57,119 nt of DNA. Source: Caryophanales bacterium. GTDB taxonomy: Bacteria > Bacillota > Bacilli > Exiguobacteriales > Exiguobacteriaceae. This document shows, in pieces, positions 16,526-24,736 of this stretch; the first letter of the stretch is position 1, and every line of letters starts with the position of its first letter. The position numbers and the translations under genes were made by a program. Below the pieces are notes generated by a model. The model had not been told where the DNA came from, searched no databases, and saw only the letters and a program-made list of their open reading frames with translations. Location: positions 2,358 through 59,476 of the forward strand of contig CABIYO010000012.1 in assembly GCA_902362975.1 (NCBI GenBank). The letters run 5' to 3'.

Positions 16526-16924
16526 TTATATCTCATGCTCTTTCACGAGCACACGAAAACGCGGTCGGACGGTCAATTCAATTGACGTCACGGTCCGCTT
16601 TCGATCTTCAGCTAGCACAATCAACAACTCTGCGTGGTCTCGTCGGTCTTCTAAAATCTCCACCTTGCTGACGGTGCGGAGCAGTTGATAATATACGAGC
16701 TCCCCGTCCCGATCTTTAATATTGATCTCAAACTCGTGATAGCTCGGGGATATTTTAAAGTAGAACGTCTCTCCATGTTTATTCGCGAAACGAAAAACTG
16801 ACTCATCATAATAGAACGGGAGCGTCGAATCCATTCGTTTCGGTTCGACTGTGCAAAACGCAGAAAGCACGATTTCGTCCGGGAACAACGCCCCCTCTTG
16901 TTTGTTGAATTGCCATCCTTTCAT
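16526..16924 (-). CDS. Hypothetical protein, 132 residues
   Basis: I recognise no family. The protein is soluble, charged, and predicted to be mostly beta-strand (FRFANKHGETFYFKI, YHEFEINIKDRDGEL, IELTVRPRFRVLV). It has no signal peptide or membrane segment. GAGGGA lies seven bases before ATG 16924, and a clear terminator follows, which supports a real single-gene unit. It is unrelated in sequence to its neighbours, the IS30 remnant and the cyclic-di-GMP protein. Confidence 0.65.
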   Translation of the reverse strand: MKGWQFNKQEGALFPDEIVLSAFCTVEPKRMDSTLPFYYDESVFRFANKHGETFYFKISPSYHEFEINIKDRDGELVYYQLLRTVSKVEILEDRRDHAELLIVLAEDRKRTVTSIELTVRPRFRVLVKEHEI

Positions 16925-17068
16925 CCAAATCCCTCATTTCGACACCGCAATTATCTGAATAATTAGATTATTGCACATTTCGAGGGTTTCGGACAGGTAA
17001 ATTCGTGACGATCCTCGAACACCTTTGTGTAGAACGAGGAATATTTCACATGAGAAAGGCGTATCACG

Positions 17069-17173
17069 ATGTATGAGGGGCAGTTCCCGTTCCTCTCCAT
17101 CATTCTCATGATCGGCATGACCGACATCGTTTTCAGCATCCTCGTGTTGAAGAAACGACCTCTGACCGCTTGA
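17069..17173 (+). CDS. Possible 34-residue membrane peptide
   Basis: An ATG at 17069 opens MYEGQFPFLSIILMIGMTDI and continues VFSILVLKKRPLTA to a TGA at 17171. It has one hydrophobic segment followed by a basic tail, a layout common in small membrane proteins. The ribosome binding site (AAAGGCG) is moderate. It faces the cyclic-di-GMP gene, and the hairpin at 17173-17208 could end both. No family is recognised. Confidence 0.4.
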   Translation: MYEGQFPFLSIILMIGMTDIVFSILVLKKRPLTA

Positions 17174-17208
17174 AAAAGCGAGTCCCCCACATTCAGGAGG
17201 ACTCGCTT
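17173..17208 (-). terminator. Terminator of the GGDEF/HD-GYP gene
   Basis: AAGCGAGTCC pairs with GGACTCGCTT and is followed by TTTT on the minus strand. It may also stop the small ORF from the other side. Confidence 0.75.
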
Positions 17209-17210
17209 GT

Positions 17211-19895
17211 TCATTGTTGAAGTGTCGGCACGACTTTTTCAAAGAAAACGTCGACGAGAGATGGGTCGAACTGTTTTCCTGCCTCTTGTTTGATGATGGC
17301 AAGTGCCTCGTCAATCGTCCTCGCCTGTCGGTACGGTCGCCCCGTCACCATGACATCGAACGTATCCGCAATTGCGATGATTCGTGAAGCAAGAGGGATT
17401 TCAAAATCTTGTAACCCTTTCGGATAGCCTTTCCCGTCCCATCGCTCATGGTGCGCCAAGACAATCTCGGACAACGCGACATATTCGGGTACCGTACTCA
17501 AAATATTGTAACTGATTTCCGGATGACGCTTGATTTCACACCATTCCGATTCGCTCAACTTACCAGGTTTATCTAAAATGTCATTACTGATTGCCACTTT
17601 TCCGATATCGTGCAAAATGGCGGCCGTTCGAATCTCATTCACTTCAGCATTCGTGAAGCCCATCGCTTCTGCTAGTTGCCCCGCTAAATTGGCGACTCGT
17701 TGAGAATGCGCTTCTTCTCGTGGAATCTTCTCATACAGCGTGCGCATGATGATTTGAATGGAGTGATGACGCCGACTCTGCTTTTCAGAAACCTTGTGGT
17801 GATACATCCGATCTTCCGCTAAATTGAACACCTCGGTCAATTCGACATTCGAGTCATGTTTGACCGCTTCACCGAACGATGCGGAAATCGGTAATCCTTC
17901 TACCGTCTGTTCGTGGAAGAGACGACCGAGACGGTCCGACAGTTGCTTCGCCTCATCGAGCGTCGTATTCGGGGAGATAACGACGAACTCATCGCCCCCG
18001 ATTCGCGCCACTTCATCTTTCGCGCGCAATTTATTTCGTAAAATATTTGCCGCTTCGACGAGCAGTTGATCTCCGACCAAGTGACCGAACGCATCGTTCG
18101 TGAGTTTCAGACCATTGATATCGATGACGATGAGTGCGAGCGGATAAAAATGCTCATCATCATAGCGCTCCAGCGCCTCTTCAAAGTAACGTCGGTTTTT
18201 GATACCCGTCAATTGATCGTGATAACTGAGATATTCAATCTCTTTCTCATATGTTTTCTTCTCCGTGACATCTCCGATATAGCCGTGCCATAAGACATGA
18301 CCTTCCGCAATCTTCTCCGGACGGGATGACCCGAGAATCCAGATGGTTCGTCCGTCCTTGGTCAACACACGAAACTCTGCGTCCCAAATCGTCAAATTAC
18401 GATACGATTCATCAATCGACTGCATGACATGCGGATAATCATCCGGATGCATCCGGCGGAAGAAAAGACTCGCATCTCTCTGTACCTCTTCTGCCGAAAT
18501 CCCCAACATATCTTCAAAGCCCCTGCTAAAGAACGGGAAGTTGAAGCTTCCGTCAGGCAACAATTCGAATTGATAGATGGCACCCGGGATTTGGTCGGAT
18601 AGTTTCGTCAAGAGGCGGTCCCGGTCGGCCAATTTTTCTTCCAATTGGACTCGGTCTGTCACGTCCTTGGCGACCGCATAAATGTAACCCCCTTGAAGTT
18701 TACAATGCCACTCGATTGAGCGGTACGTATCGTCGATTGTCCGGAAGCGGTTGACGAAGCGAAACAACTCGCCACGTTCCTCGAGTTCTTCAAAAGCAGC
18801 TTCTGTGATGACATCATCGTCTGGATGAATCAAACGGAGGAAATCCATATTTTCAAGTTGTTCTAATGAATATCCGAGCACCCGCTCCCACGTTTCATTT
18901 AAATGTAAGACTTGACGCGTATTGAGCGCCATGATGCATTCCAAGTCGAGCGTGCCAAATCTATCGAACATTGATTTCTTCGTTTCACCCACTTGATGAT
19001 CGGCTTTCGTCAATTGCTGAAGTACATGGACGAGATACAACTCGACGAGACCAAGGCGATTCGCTTGTTTTCCTTGCTCCATCACAATCGTCAAATCCCC
19101 ATACAAGATGCCATCTTTTTCGATTTTAAAGAGAACGACTTCTCCAAGTGAGAAAATTCGAAGTAGATTTTTGACGAGTCGCTTCGGAAGGGCACCATCA
19201 ATCAGTGGGTCAATCCCATCAAAGACAAGAGGATTCGATTGTTTGAACAGGTCACGCCGCTGATCCGTCATCGGCCATTTCCTTCCGACCGGATGAAATC
19301 CAAGGATATCGAGACTTCTTTCTAACATCTCGTCTATGCCGGATAAGGCGACGGTCGTGTAGGACTCTCCATCGTTCTCCATTAAATTAAGCGTGACCGC
19401 CTTCGCTCCCGTGAAATCACGAATCTGGTCGAGGAATTGTTGATTCATCAATAAATCGCTACCCGTCGAGACGAAGCGATGGGAGACGTTGACGAGCTGC
19501 TTCAACGCATTGTTTTCTTGTACATGTCGGGTGATGTCATGGAACATGACCGATACGAATCCTTGGCGTTCACTGAACACGGACATCTCGAACCATGACT
19601 TGTTGCGCCGAGAGAAATGTTCAAACGTCACCGTTCCACCTTCGTTGACGACGTGTGCCACTTGAATCATCCACTCCCGCTCGCTATATTCAAAGTCCTT
19701 TAAGGCGCTTGATACTTTTTTCCCGATGAAGTGTTTTCGCTTCCCCTTCATGATCTTCTCAAAAGCAGGATTCACTTCAAAGAATTCATAGTCAATCGGC
19801 TCCGAAGCATCGTCGTAAATCACTTTAAACTCGACGTAGCCTTGGGGCATATAACGCAACAATGTGTCATATGAAGAATGATGGGGGTTTGTCAC
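17211..19895 (-). CDS. PAS-GAF-PAS-PAS-GGDEF-HD-GYP cyclic-di-GMP signalling protein
   Basis: This is an 894-residue cytoplasmic multidomain protein without membrane segments. A PAS-like region covers about 1-130, and a GAF-like region about 135-310. Two more PAS domains with PAC ends follow (about 315-430 with RLIHPDDD, and 440-560 with RRMHPDDY). The GGDEF domain (about 565-720) has an intact IGGDEF and a full RxxD inhibitory site (RAKD five residues before GGDEF). The HD-GYP domain (about 725-894) has ILHDIGK and HHERWDGKGYP. Synthesis and degradation sites both look intact, so the protein could switch between making and breaking cyclic-di-GMP. Only the family is certain; net activity and input signal are not. 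Confidence 0.92.
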   Translation of the reverse strand: MTNPHHSSYDTLLRYMPQGYVEFKVIYDDASEPIDYEFFEVNPAFEKIMKGKRKHFIGKKVSSALKDFEYSEREWMIQVAHVVNEGGTVTFEHFSRRNKSWFEMSVFSERQGFVSVMFHDITRHVQENNALKQLVNVSHRFVSTGSDLLMNQQFLDQIRDFTGAKAVTLNLMENDGESYTTVALSGIDEMLERSLDILGFHPVGRKWPMTDQRRDLFKQSNPLVFDGIDPLIDGALPKRLVKNLLRIFSLGEVVLFKIEKDGILYGDLTIVMEQGKQANRLGLVELYLVHVLQQLTKADHQVGETKKSMFDRFGTLDLECIMALNTRQVLHLNETWERVLGYSLEQLENMDFLRLIHPDDDVITEAAFEELEERGELFRFVNRFRTIDDTYRSIEWHCKLQGGYIYAVAKDVTDRVQLEEKLADRDRLLTKLSDQIPGAIYQFELLPDGSFNFPFFSRGFEDMLGISAEEVQRDASLFFRRMHPDDYPHVMQSIDESYRNLTIWDAEFRVLTKDGRTIWILGSSRPEKIAEGHVLWHGYIGDVTEKKTYEKEIEYLSYHDQLTGIKNRRYFEEALERYDDEHFYPLALIVIDINGLKLTNDAFGHLVGDQLLVEAANILRNKLRAKDEVARIGGDEFVVISPNTTLDEAKQLSDRLGRLFHEQTVEGLPISASFGEAVKHDSNVELTEVFNLAEDRMYHHKVSEKQSRRHHSIQIIMRTLYEKIPREEAHSQRVANLAGQLAEAMGFTNAEVNEIRTAAILHDIGKVAISNDILDKPGKLSESEWCEIKRHPEISYNILSTVPEYVALSEIVLAHHERWDGKGYPKGLQDFEIPLASRIIAIADTFDVMVTGRPYRQARTIDEALAIIKQEAGKQFDPSLVDVFFEKVVPTLQQ

Positions 19896-20061
19896 GTCAC
19901 TTCCTCCTCAACAAATAAAATCTCCACTTAGTTTACCTCATTTATGATAGATTCCCTATTTTTCCGAACTCATTCCCAACTTCTTATTTTAAGTTTTCGT
20001 AAACTGCATGCTCTTCCCTTGCCCCATCCTCGTATCTTTGTTAGGCTGATTTCGAAAACCG

Positions 20062-20078
20062 ATATCGAATTTCGATAT
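20062..20078. promoter_or_regulatory. Palindromic operator-like site before padR
   Basis: ATATCGAA-T-TTCGATAT ends just ahead of the AAGGAG ribosome binding site. A further half site, TTTCGAAAA, lies at 20050-20058. This is a probable PadR autoregulatory site; binding is inferred from position and symmetry. Confidence 0.6.
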
Positions 20079-20094
20079 TAAGGAGATGACACGT

Positions 20095-20403
20095 ATGGAA
20101 GAGCGCGTCTTACGAAAGCTGTTTCTCGGTTTCATCCACATCCACATTTTGCACCATGCCGCGGAACACCCCGTGTACGGAGCATGGATGGTCGATGAGC
20201 TTCGAGAACACGGATACGAGATCAGTGCTGGGACGCTCTACCCGATTTTGCACGGGATGGAGAAGGATGGCCTTCTCGTCCGTGAAAACGAGACGGTCGA
20301 TGGACACGTTCGCAAAAATTACGTGACGACCGAAAAAGGACGTTCTGTGTTGGCGGAAGCTCGTCAAAAAGCATACGAGTTATTCAAAGAAATCAAGGAG
20401 TGA
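20095..20403 (+). CDS. PadR-family transcriptional regulator
   Basis: This is a 102-residue winged-helix protein of the short PadR type. Seen features are HPVYGAWMVDELREHGYEIS, then AGTLYPILHGMEKDGLL, the PadR recognition-helix signature, and a basic wing (HVRKNYVTTEKG). ATG 20095 is preferred: AAGGAG is nine bases before it and directly abuts the earlier in-frame ATG 20086. The gene ends four bases before chrA, so it very likely regulates that gene. The inducer, chromate or another oxyanion, is inferred from the partner only. Confidence 0.9.
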   Translation: MEERVLRKLFLGFIHIHILHHAAEHPVYGAWMVDELREHGYEISAGTLYPILHGMEKDGLLVRENETVDGHVRKNYVTTEKGRSVLAEARQKAYELFKEIKE

Positions 20404-20407
20404 AGAC

Positions 20408-21592
20408 ATGACGACACAACGCGTGACGTTCAAGACGTTACTAGAGATTTTATTCGTTTCAACGAGGCTCGGTCTCACCTCATTCGGTGGGCCGGTTGCC
20501 CACCTCGGGTACTTCCACGAGGAGTATGTGAGACGACGCAAATGGATGGATGAGAAAGCATATGCCGACCTCGTCGCCTTATGCCAATTCTTACCTGGAC
20601 CGGCGAGTTCACAGGTCGGGATCGGCATCGGCATCGTCCGCGGTGGCATATTAGGTGGGATCACTTCATTTATCGGCTTCACAACGCCGTCGGTCGTTGC
20701 CCTCATCCTATTCGCTTTATTGTTGTCTGGACTCGACGTCTCCGATGCAGGCTGGTTATACGGCTTAAAAGTCGTTGCCGTCGCTATCGTCGCCCATGCC
20801 ATCTTAGGGATGGCGAGTAAACTGACACCTGATACAAAGACACGAACGATTGCCTTTTTTGCCTTGGCAGGCGTCCTACTCTGGCAAACGACGTTCAGTC
20901 AGGTATTGTTCATTCTCCTTGCGGCCTTCGCAGGATTCCTGTTGTTCAAGCCGGACCGTCTCGATGCAAAATCAAGCACGTTCCCCATTTCAAAACGGCT
21001 CGGCGCCGTCTTGCTGTCGGTATTTGGGGCACTTCTCGTCATCTTACCGATTTTACGGGAAACGTTTGAAAATCAAACGATTGCCTTGTTCGATAGCTTT
21101 TACCGGGCCGGTGCCCTCGTCTTCGGCGGCGGACACGTGGTCTTGCCGCTACTTGAGCGTGAGCTCGTACCCGCTGGCTTCTTGAGTGAAGAAGCCTTCC
21201 TTGCAGGATACGGTGCCGCTCAGGCCGTCCCTGGTCCGCTCTTCACGTTCGCTTCTTATCTTGGAACGGTGATTAACGGTGTGCCGGGTGGGATTCTCGC
21301 GACGATTGCGATTTTCTTGCCGGCCTTCTTGCTCATCCTCGGGGCACTTCCGTTTTGGGATGCGCTCCGTCATAACTCGAAAGTCGCCGGCGCTCTTATC
21401 GGCGTCAACGCGGCAGTGGTCGGGATTTTGATCGCGGCATTCTACAGCCCGATCTTCACGAGTACCGTCAACGATGCGGTCGACTTCGTGTTCGCCGCCT
21501 TCCTGTTCGTCATGATCGCCTATTGGAAACTGCCCCCGTGGGCACTCGTCATCGCCGGGGTACTCGGTGGGACGTTGATTCAGCTCGTTTAA
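20408..21592 (+). CDS. chrA: Chromate transporter ChrA
   Basis: This is a 394-residue long-chain CHR protein made of two homologous halves with about 12 membrane segments. The first half has FGGPVAHLGYFHEEYV and LCQFLPGPASSQ. The second has FGGGHVVLPLLERE and AAQAVPGPLFTFASYLG. These are hallmarks of ChrA, which exports chromate from the cytoplasm. It starts four bases after padR with a ribosome binding site inside that gene's end (AAGGAGTGAAG), so the pair is one operon. A strong terminator follows. Confidence 0.93.
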   Translation: MTTQRVTFKTLLEILFVSTRLGLTSFGGPVAHLGYFHEEYVRRRKWMDEKAYADLVALCQFLPGPASSQVGIGIGIVRGGILGGITSFIGFTTPSVVALILFALLLSGLDVSDAGWLYGLKVVAVAIVAHAILGMASKLTPDTKTRTIAFFALAGVLLWQTTFSQVLFILLAAFAGFLLFKPDRLDAKSSTFPISKRLGAVLLSVFGALLVILPILRETFENQTIALFDSFYRAGALVFGGGHVVLPLLERELVPAGFLSEEAFLAGYGAAQAVPGPLFTFASYLGTVINGVPGGILATIAIFLPAFLLILGALPFWDALRHNSKVAGALIGVNAAVVGILIAAFYSPIFTSTVNDAVDFVFAAFLFVMIAYWKLPPWALVIAGVLGGTLIQLV

Positions 21593-21597
21593 AGTAC

Positions 21598-21621
21598 AAG
21601 GGACCTCGTGTCCCTTTTTTT
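21598..21621 (+). terminator. Terminator of padR-chrA
   Basis: AAGGGAC pairs with GTCCCTT around CTCGT and is followed by TTTTT. Confidence 0.9.
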
Positions 21622-21745
21622 GTCGGATTTTCACGTCATTTGATTGTTAATCTTTTGAAACCATTCCCTCTTCCTCGCTCGTTATACTGAAGAATAGATT
21701 CAAAAATAAGGGAAATGTCCGCTTTACTAGAAAGGAAGTGGGGGC

Positions 21746-23569
21746 ATGCAACCACTCAAACATACAACGTATATGCCTGGTCTCGACGGCTTGCGCACGT
21801 TCGCCGTCTTGGCTGTCATTTTATATCATTTAAATGTACCTTACATACCCGGGGGATTCCTCGGTGTCGATGTCTTCTTCGTCCTGTCCGGTTACTTGAT
21901 CACCGGCATCTTGATTCGCGAATGGACGAAGACCGGCACAATCAATTTGAAAAAGTTCTACATCGCGCGTTTCCGTCGTTTGTTGCCGGCACTCGTCTTG
22001 ATGCTGTCGGTCGTGATGACATATGTGACGCTGTTTGACCGCTCCTTGCTCGATACGGTGCGCCAAGATTCGCTGGCGGCACTCGCCTATGTGAACAACT
22101 GGTGGTATATCTTTCACGAAGTCTCCTACTTCGAGAGTTTCGGAAAGCCATCACCGCTTCAAAATCTATGGTCTCTCTCCATCGAAGAACAGTTTTATGC
22201 GTTCTGGCCGTTGCTCCTACTCGTCGGTCTCGCGTTCCGGAAGCGATTGCTCCAACTACTCGCTGCGCTTTTATTCGTCTCCGCCGCCTGGATGGCATTC
22301 CGATATGTACCGGAAGCCGATCCGAGTCGCGTCTACTACGGGACCGACACGCGATTGTTCGGTCTGCTTATGGGGGCCATTCTCGCGTTCGGTTGGCATC
22401 CGGATACGTTTAAAGAGACGATTCCGAAGATCGGACGTCACATTTTGAATGGTGCCGGCGCCATTTCGCTCATCGCCATCGTCGGCATCATCCGAACCGT
22501 CAACGCCTACGACACGTTCCTCTATTACGGAGGCTTCTTGCTCGTCGCGTTCCTATCCGCCCTATTGATTGCCGCTGTCGCCCATCCGGCGACTATTTGG
22601 TCACGACTGTTTGGAAGCGCTTGGCTTCGCGTGATCGGCACCCGGACGTATGGGATTTACTTGTGGCACTATCCGGTCATCATTCTATCGACACCGCTCG
22701 ATCGACTCGGGACGTTCTCGCCACTTCTTTCCGTCGGACAAGTGGCGTTGACGCTCTTGATCGCCGAGTTGTCGTATCGCTTCGTCGAGACACCGATCCG
22801 TCGAAACGGATTCAAACAAGCGTTCCGTCAGCTCGTCTCAACACCGACGCATCCGAACGCACGCTTTGCCGCCACAGCATGTGCGACCGCACTCTCACTC
22901 GTTCTCGTTGGGAATTTGTCCATCCTGGCGTTCTCTGAGTCGAAGCCGGTTGAAGATGAAATTCCTGTCGTGAAAGTACCGATACCAAAAGACTTTCCGA
23001 ACGAAACGGAATCCAGGGAAACAGAGGAAGTCCCGTCTGAAGATCAATCGACAAAAGAAAACAAAGCACCAACTGAAAAACCAGAAGAACGAACATGTCC
23101 ACCGGCTCTTGCGATTGGCGACTCAGTCATGCTCGGATTGAACGAATATTTGGCAGATGCTTTCCCGAATATGAAAATCGACGCCCAAATCGGACGTCAA
23201 GTTCGTGATGCGATCCCAATTGCCTCACAGTACCAATCCTATAATGCCCCAGGGCACATTGTGTTCCTCCATCTCGGAACGAACGGCGCCTTCAAAATGG
23301 AGCAACTCGAGACACTGCTCAAGCAGTTCGAACGAACAGATGAAATCTATTTGATCAACACACGGGTCCCACGTCCATGGGAAAGTGAGGTCAATGAAAA
23401 ACTCGCACGGGCAAGTGAACTTCACGAGAACGTGTCCCTCATCGATTGGCATGAACGGTCAATTGGGAAAGAAGCGTACTTTGAAAGTGACGGGGTCCAT
23501 TTGAATATTAAAGGTGCCGAAGCGTTCGGCCACGTGCTGAACGAAGAAATCGGCTGTCAAGCAAACTAG
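21746..23569 (+). CDS. oatA: Peptidoglycan O-acetyltransferase, OatA type
   Basis: This 607-residue protein joins an acyltransferase-3 membrane domain to an extracellular SGNH esterase-like domain, as in OatA. Residues 1-400 hold about 10-11 membrane segments with YMPGLDGLRTFAVLAVILYH, LGVDVFFVLSGYLITG and NLWSLSIEEQFYAFWP. After a charged linker (about 405-450), the SGNH part shows AIGDSVML (nucleophile Ser), LHLGTNGAF and SDGVHLNIKGA (Asp and His). OatA moves acetyl groups to MurNAc C6, giving lysozyme resistance. It is monocistronic, with AAGGAAGTGGGGG before ATG. Acetylation of a different wall glycan cannot be excluded, given the polysaccharide locus to the right. Confidence 0.88.
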   Translation: MQPLKHTTYMPGLDGLRTFAVLAVILYHLNVPYIPGGFLGVDVFFVLSGYLITGILIREWTKTGTINLKKFYIARFRRLLPALVLMLSVVMTYVTLFDRSLLDTVRQDSLAALAYVNNWWYIFHEVSYFESFGKPSPLQNLWSLSIEEQFYAFWPLLLLVGLAFRKRLLQLLAALLFVSAAWMAFRYVPEADPSRVYYGTDTRLFGLLMGAILAFGWHPDTFKETIPKIGRHILNGAGAISLIAIVGIIRTVNAYDTFLYYGGFLLVAFLSALLIAAVAHPATIWSRLFGSAWLRVIGTRTYGIYLWHYPVIILSTPLDRLGTFSPLLSVGQVALTLLIAELSYRFVETPIRRNGFKQAFRQLVSTPTHPNARFAATACATALSLVLVGNLSILAFSESKPVEDEIPVVKVPIPKDFPNETESRETEEVPSEDQSTKENKAPTEKPEERTCPPALAIGDSVMLGLNEYLADAFPNMKIDAQIGRQVRDAIPIASQYQSYNAPGHIVFLHLGTNGAFKMEQLETLLKQFERTDEIYLINTRVPRPWESEVNEKLARASELHENVSLIDWHERSIGKEAYFESDGVHLNIKGAEAFGHVLNEEIGCQAN

Positions 23570-23601
23570 GCTCTTGCGAGTGCAAGGACCTAGTTTTTTT
23601 C
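23566..23601. terminator. Shared terminator between oatA and the DUF218 gene
   Basis: CTAGG plus TCTTGC pairs with GCAAGG plus CCTAG, followed by TTTTTTT on the plus strand. It overlaps both stop codons of the convergent genes. Confidence 0.8.
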
Positions 23602-24090
23602 TTTTCTGAATACATAACGTCCTAACAGTTTCACAAACGCCAACACTTCACGAATGAGATATCGTCCTTTCGCAAGCGGTGGGGTCGGTGCATAAAGGGC
23701 ATCGCTCTCGAGCTGAAAATACAGTCTCGCAATCAGACGGGCCCGCGGCACATGAAAGTCATTCGTCACAATCGTCACACCGGACGCCCCGTCCCAAAAC
23801 GGTCGGCTATGTTCAAAGTTCTCAATCGTCGACGTCGATGTCGCTTCCACATGAATCCGTGCAGCATCGATTCCTTGTGCCATCAGTTCTCGTGCGATGA
23901 CATGCGCCTCCGCCATCCCTTCATCCGGTCCTTGTCCACCTGTTGCGATCAGTTCGACATGAAGATGTGCCTTCGCATAGGCGGCAGCCACGTCAATTCG
24001 ATGTTGGAGCGCTCGGGATGGTCGAGTCCCATTCACTTTCGCCCCAAGGATGATGACGAACCGATATGTCCCTGATGCGTTCTTTCTCAT
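23590..24090 (-). CDS. YdcF/SanA-like DUF218 protein
   Basis: This 166-residue protein belongs to the DUF218 family (YdcF, SanA, ElyC). Seen motifs are FVIILGAKVNGTRPSRALQH near residue 12, IATGGQGPDEGMAEA near 48, STSTIENFEHS near 85 and VTNDFHVPRA near 108. Unlike SanA and ElyC it has no N-terminal membrane anchor, but a hydrophobic C-terminal stretch (REVLAFVKLLGRYVF) could touch the membrane. Family members affect envelope integrity, and the biochemical role is unsettled. The ribosome binding site is AAGGCGGGG. It is convergent with oatA and close to the polysaccharide locus. Confidence 0.85.
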   Translation of the reverse strand: MRKNASGTYRFVIILGAKVNGTRPSRALQHRIDVAAAYAKAHLHVELIATGGQGPDEGMAEAHVIARELMAQGIDAARIHVEATSTSTIENFEHSRPFWDGASGVTIVTNDFHVPRARLIARLYFQLESDALYAPTPPLAKGRYLIREVLAFVKLLGRYVFRKEKN

Positions 24091-24210
24091 GTTGTCACCC
24101 CGCCTTCTTACGTTCTTTCCTAACTTTACTCAAACAAAGGAATGATTGCACGAATCCGCTCTTTTTTACAATTTCAAGTAAGTATATTTACATAAATATG
24201 AAAATAACAT

Positions 24211-24238
24211 TTGAAACACCCAAGAAATGTTTTATGAT
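24211..24238 (+). promoter_or_regulatory. Promoter of the 24277-24570 gene
   Basis: TTGAAA (24211-24216) and TATGAT (24233-24238) are 16 bases apart, with an AT-rich upstream region. Confidence 0.65.
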
Positions 24239-24276
24239 AAGAGAGGTAAGACTTCTTGAGGGAGGACTGGTGAACC

Positions 24277-24570
24277 ATGACAGATTCAGATAAGTGGTTA
24301 TCCACCCGCTTCTTATATACACGCGATGCACGACTATTTGCAGAGATTGAGGTTGTCGAGCTCGACCCGACTCACTATAAGTTCGTGATTCATCCGACAC
24401 CGCTTGGCGCCGGGGAATCTCCTTATATGCGACAAGGTCCTCTCGATTCGGACCATCTCCCCTCTGCCTTTTCCGATGTCAGTCGTGTGTATACGAGACA
24501 GCTGGATTGCTTACGTGCCGCGACACGTCTCGTCTCTTCGATTGGACCAGCTCGCTTCACAGCACATTGA
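24277..24570 (+). CDS. Hypothetical protein, 97 residues
   Basis: This is an unrecognised small soluble protein beginning TDSDKWLSTRFLYTRDARLF. It has no signal peptide or membrane segment. The middle (VVELDPTHYKFVIHPTPLG) suggests beta-strands and the end a helix. GGGAGG lies about 12 bases upstream of ATG. A good promoter before it and a very strong terminator after it make a real single-gene unit likely. Confidence 0.65.
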   Translation: MTDSDKWLSTRFLYTRDARLFAEIEVVELDPTHYKFVIHPTPLGAGESPYMRQGPLDSDHLPSAFSDVSRVYTRQLDCLRAATRLVSSIGPARFTAH

Positions 24571-24573
24571 CCA

Positions 24574-24609
24574 AAAGAACGGAGTCGCACAATTGCGACT
24601 CCGTTCTTT
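24574..24609. terminator. Strong bidirectional terminator
   Basis: AAAGAACGGAGTCGCA pairs perfectly with TGCGACTCCGTTCTTT around a four-base loop. It can stop both the 24277 gene and the leftward polysaccharide operon. Confidence 0.9.
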
Positions 24610-24622
24610 GTTATTGCTTCGA

Positions 24623-24736
24623 TCATTTGACGATGATTGGAATCGGCTGATTGATTCCTTGATATGTCGCCCGTAGAACAACCAAAGGGTCCTGTTGATT
24701 ACGCTTAATCGTCACGTTATATCTTTCTTGTCGTGT
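24623..24736 (-). other. In-frame coding-like extension after the glycosyltransferase stop codon
   Basis: Directly after the TAA of the 24737-26050 gene the same frame stays open for 37 codons to a TGA at 24623. It reads like protein (YNVTIKRNQQDPLVVLRATY then QGINQPIPIIVK). A GTG at 24715 could start a separate 30-residue peptide, but only weak AAGAAAG precedes it. It may be a lost C-terminal beta-domain cut off by a nonsense mutation, a readthrough tail, or a tiny gene. Confidence 0.45.
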
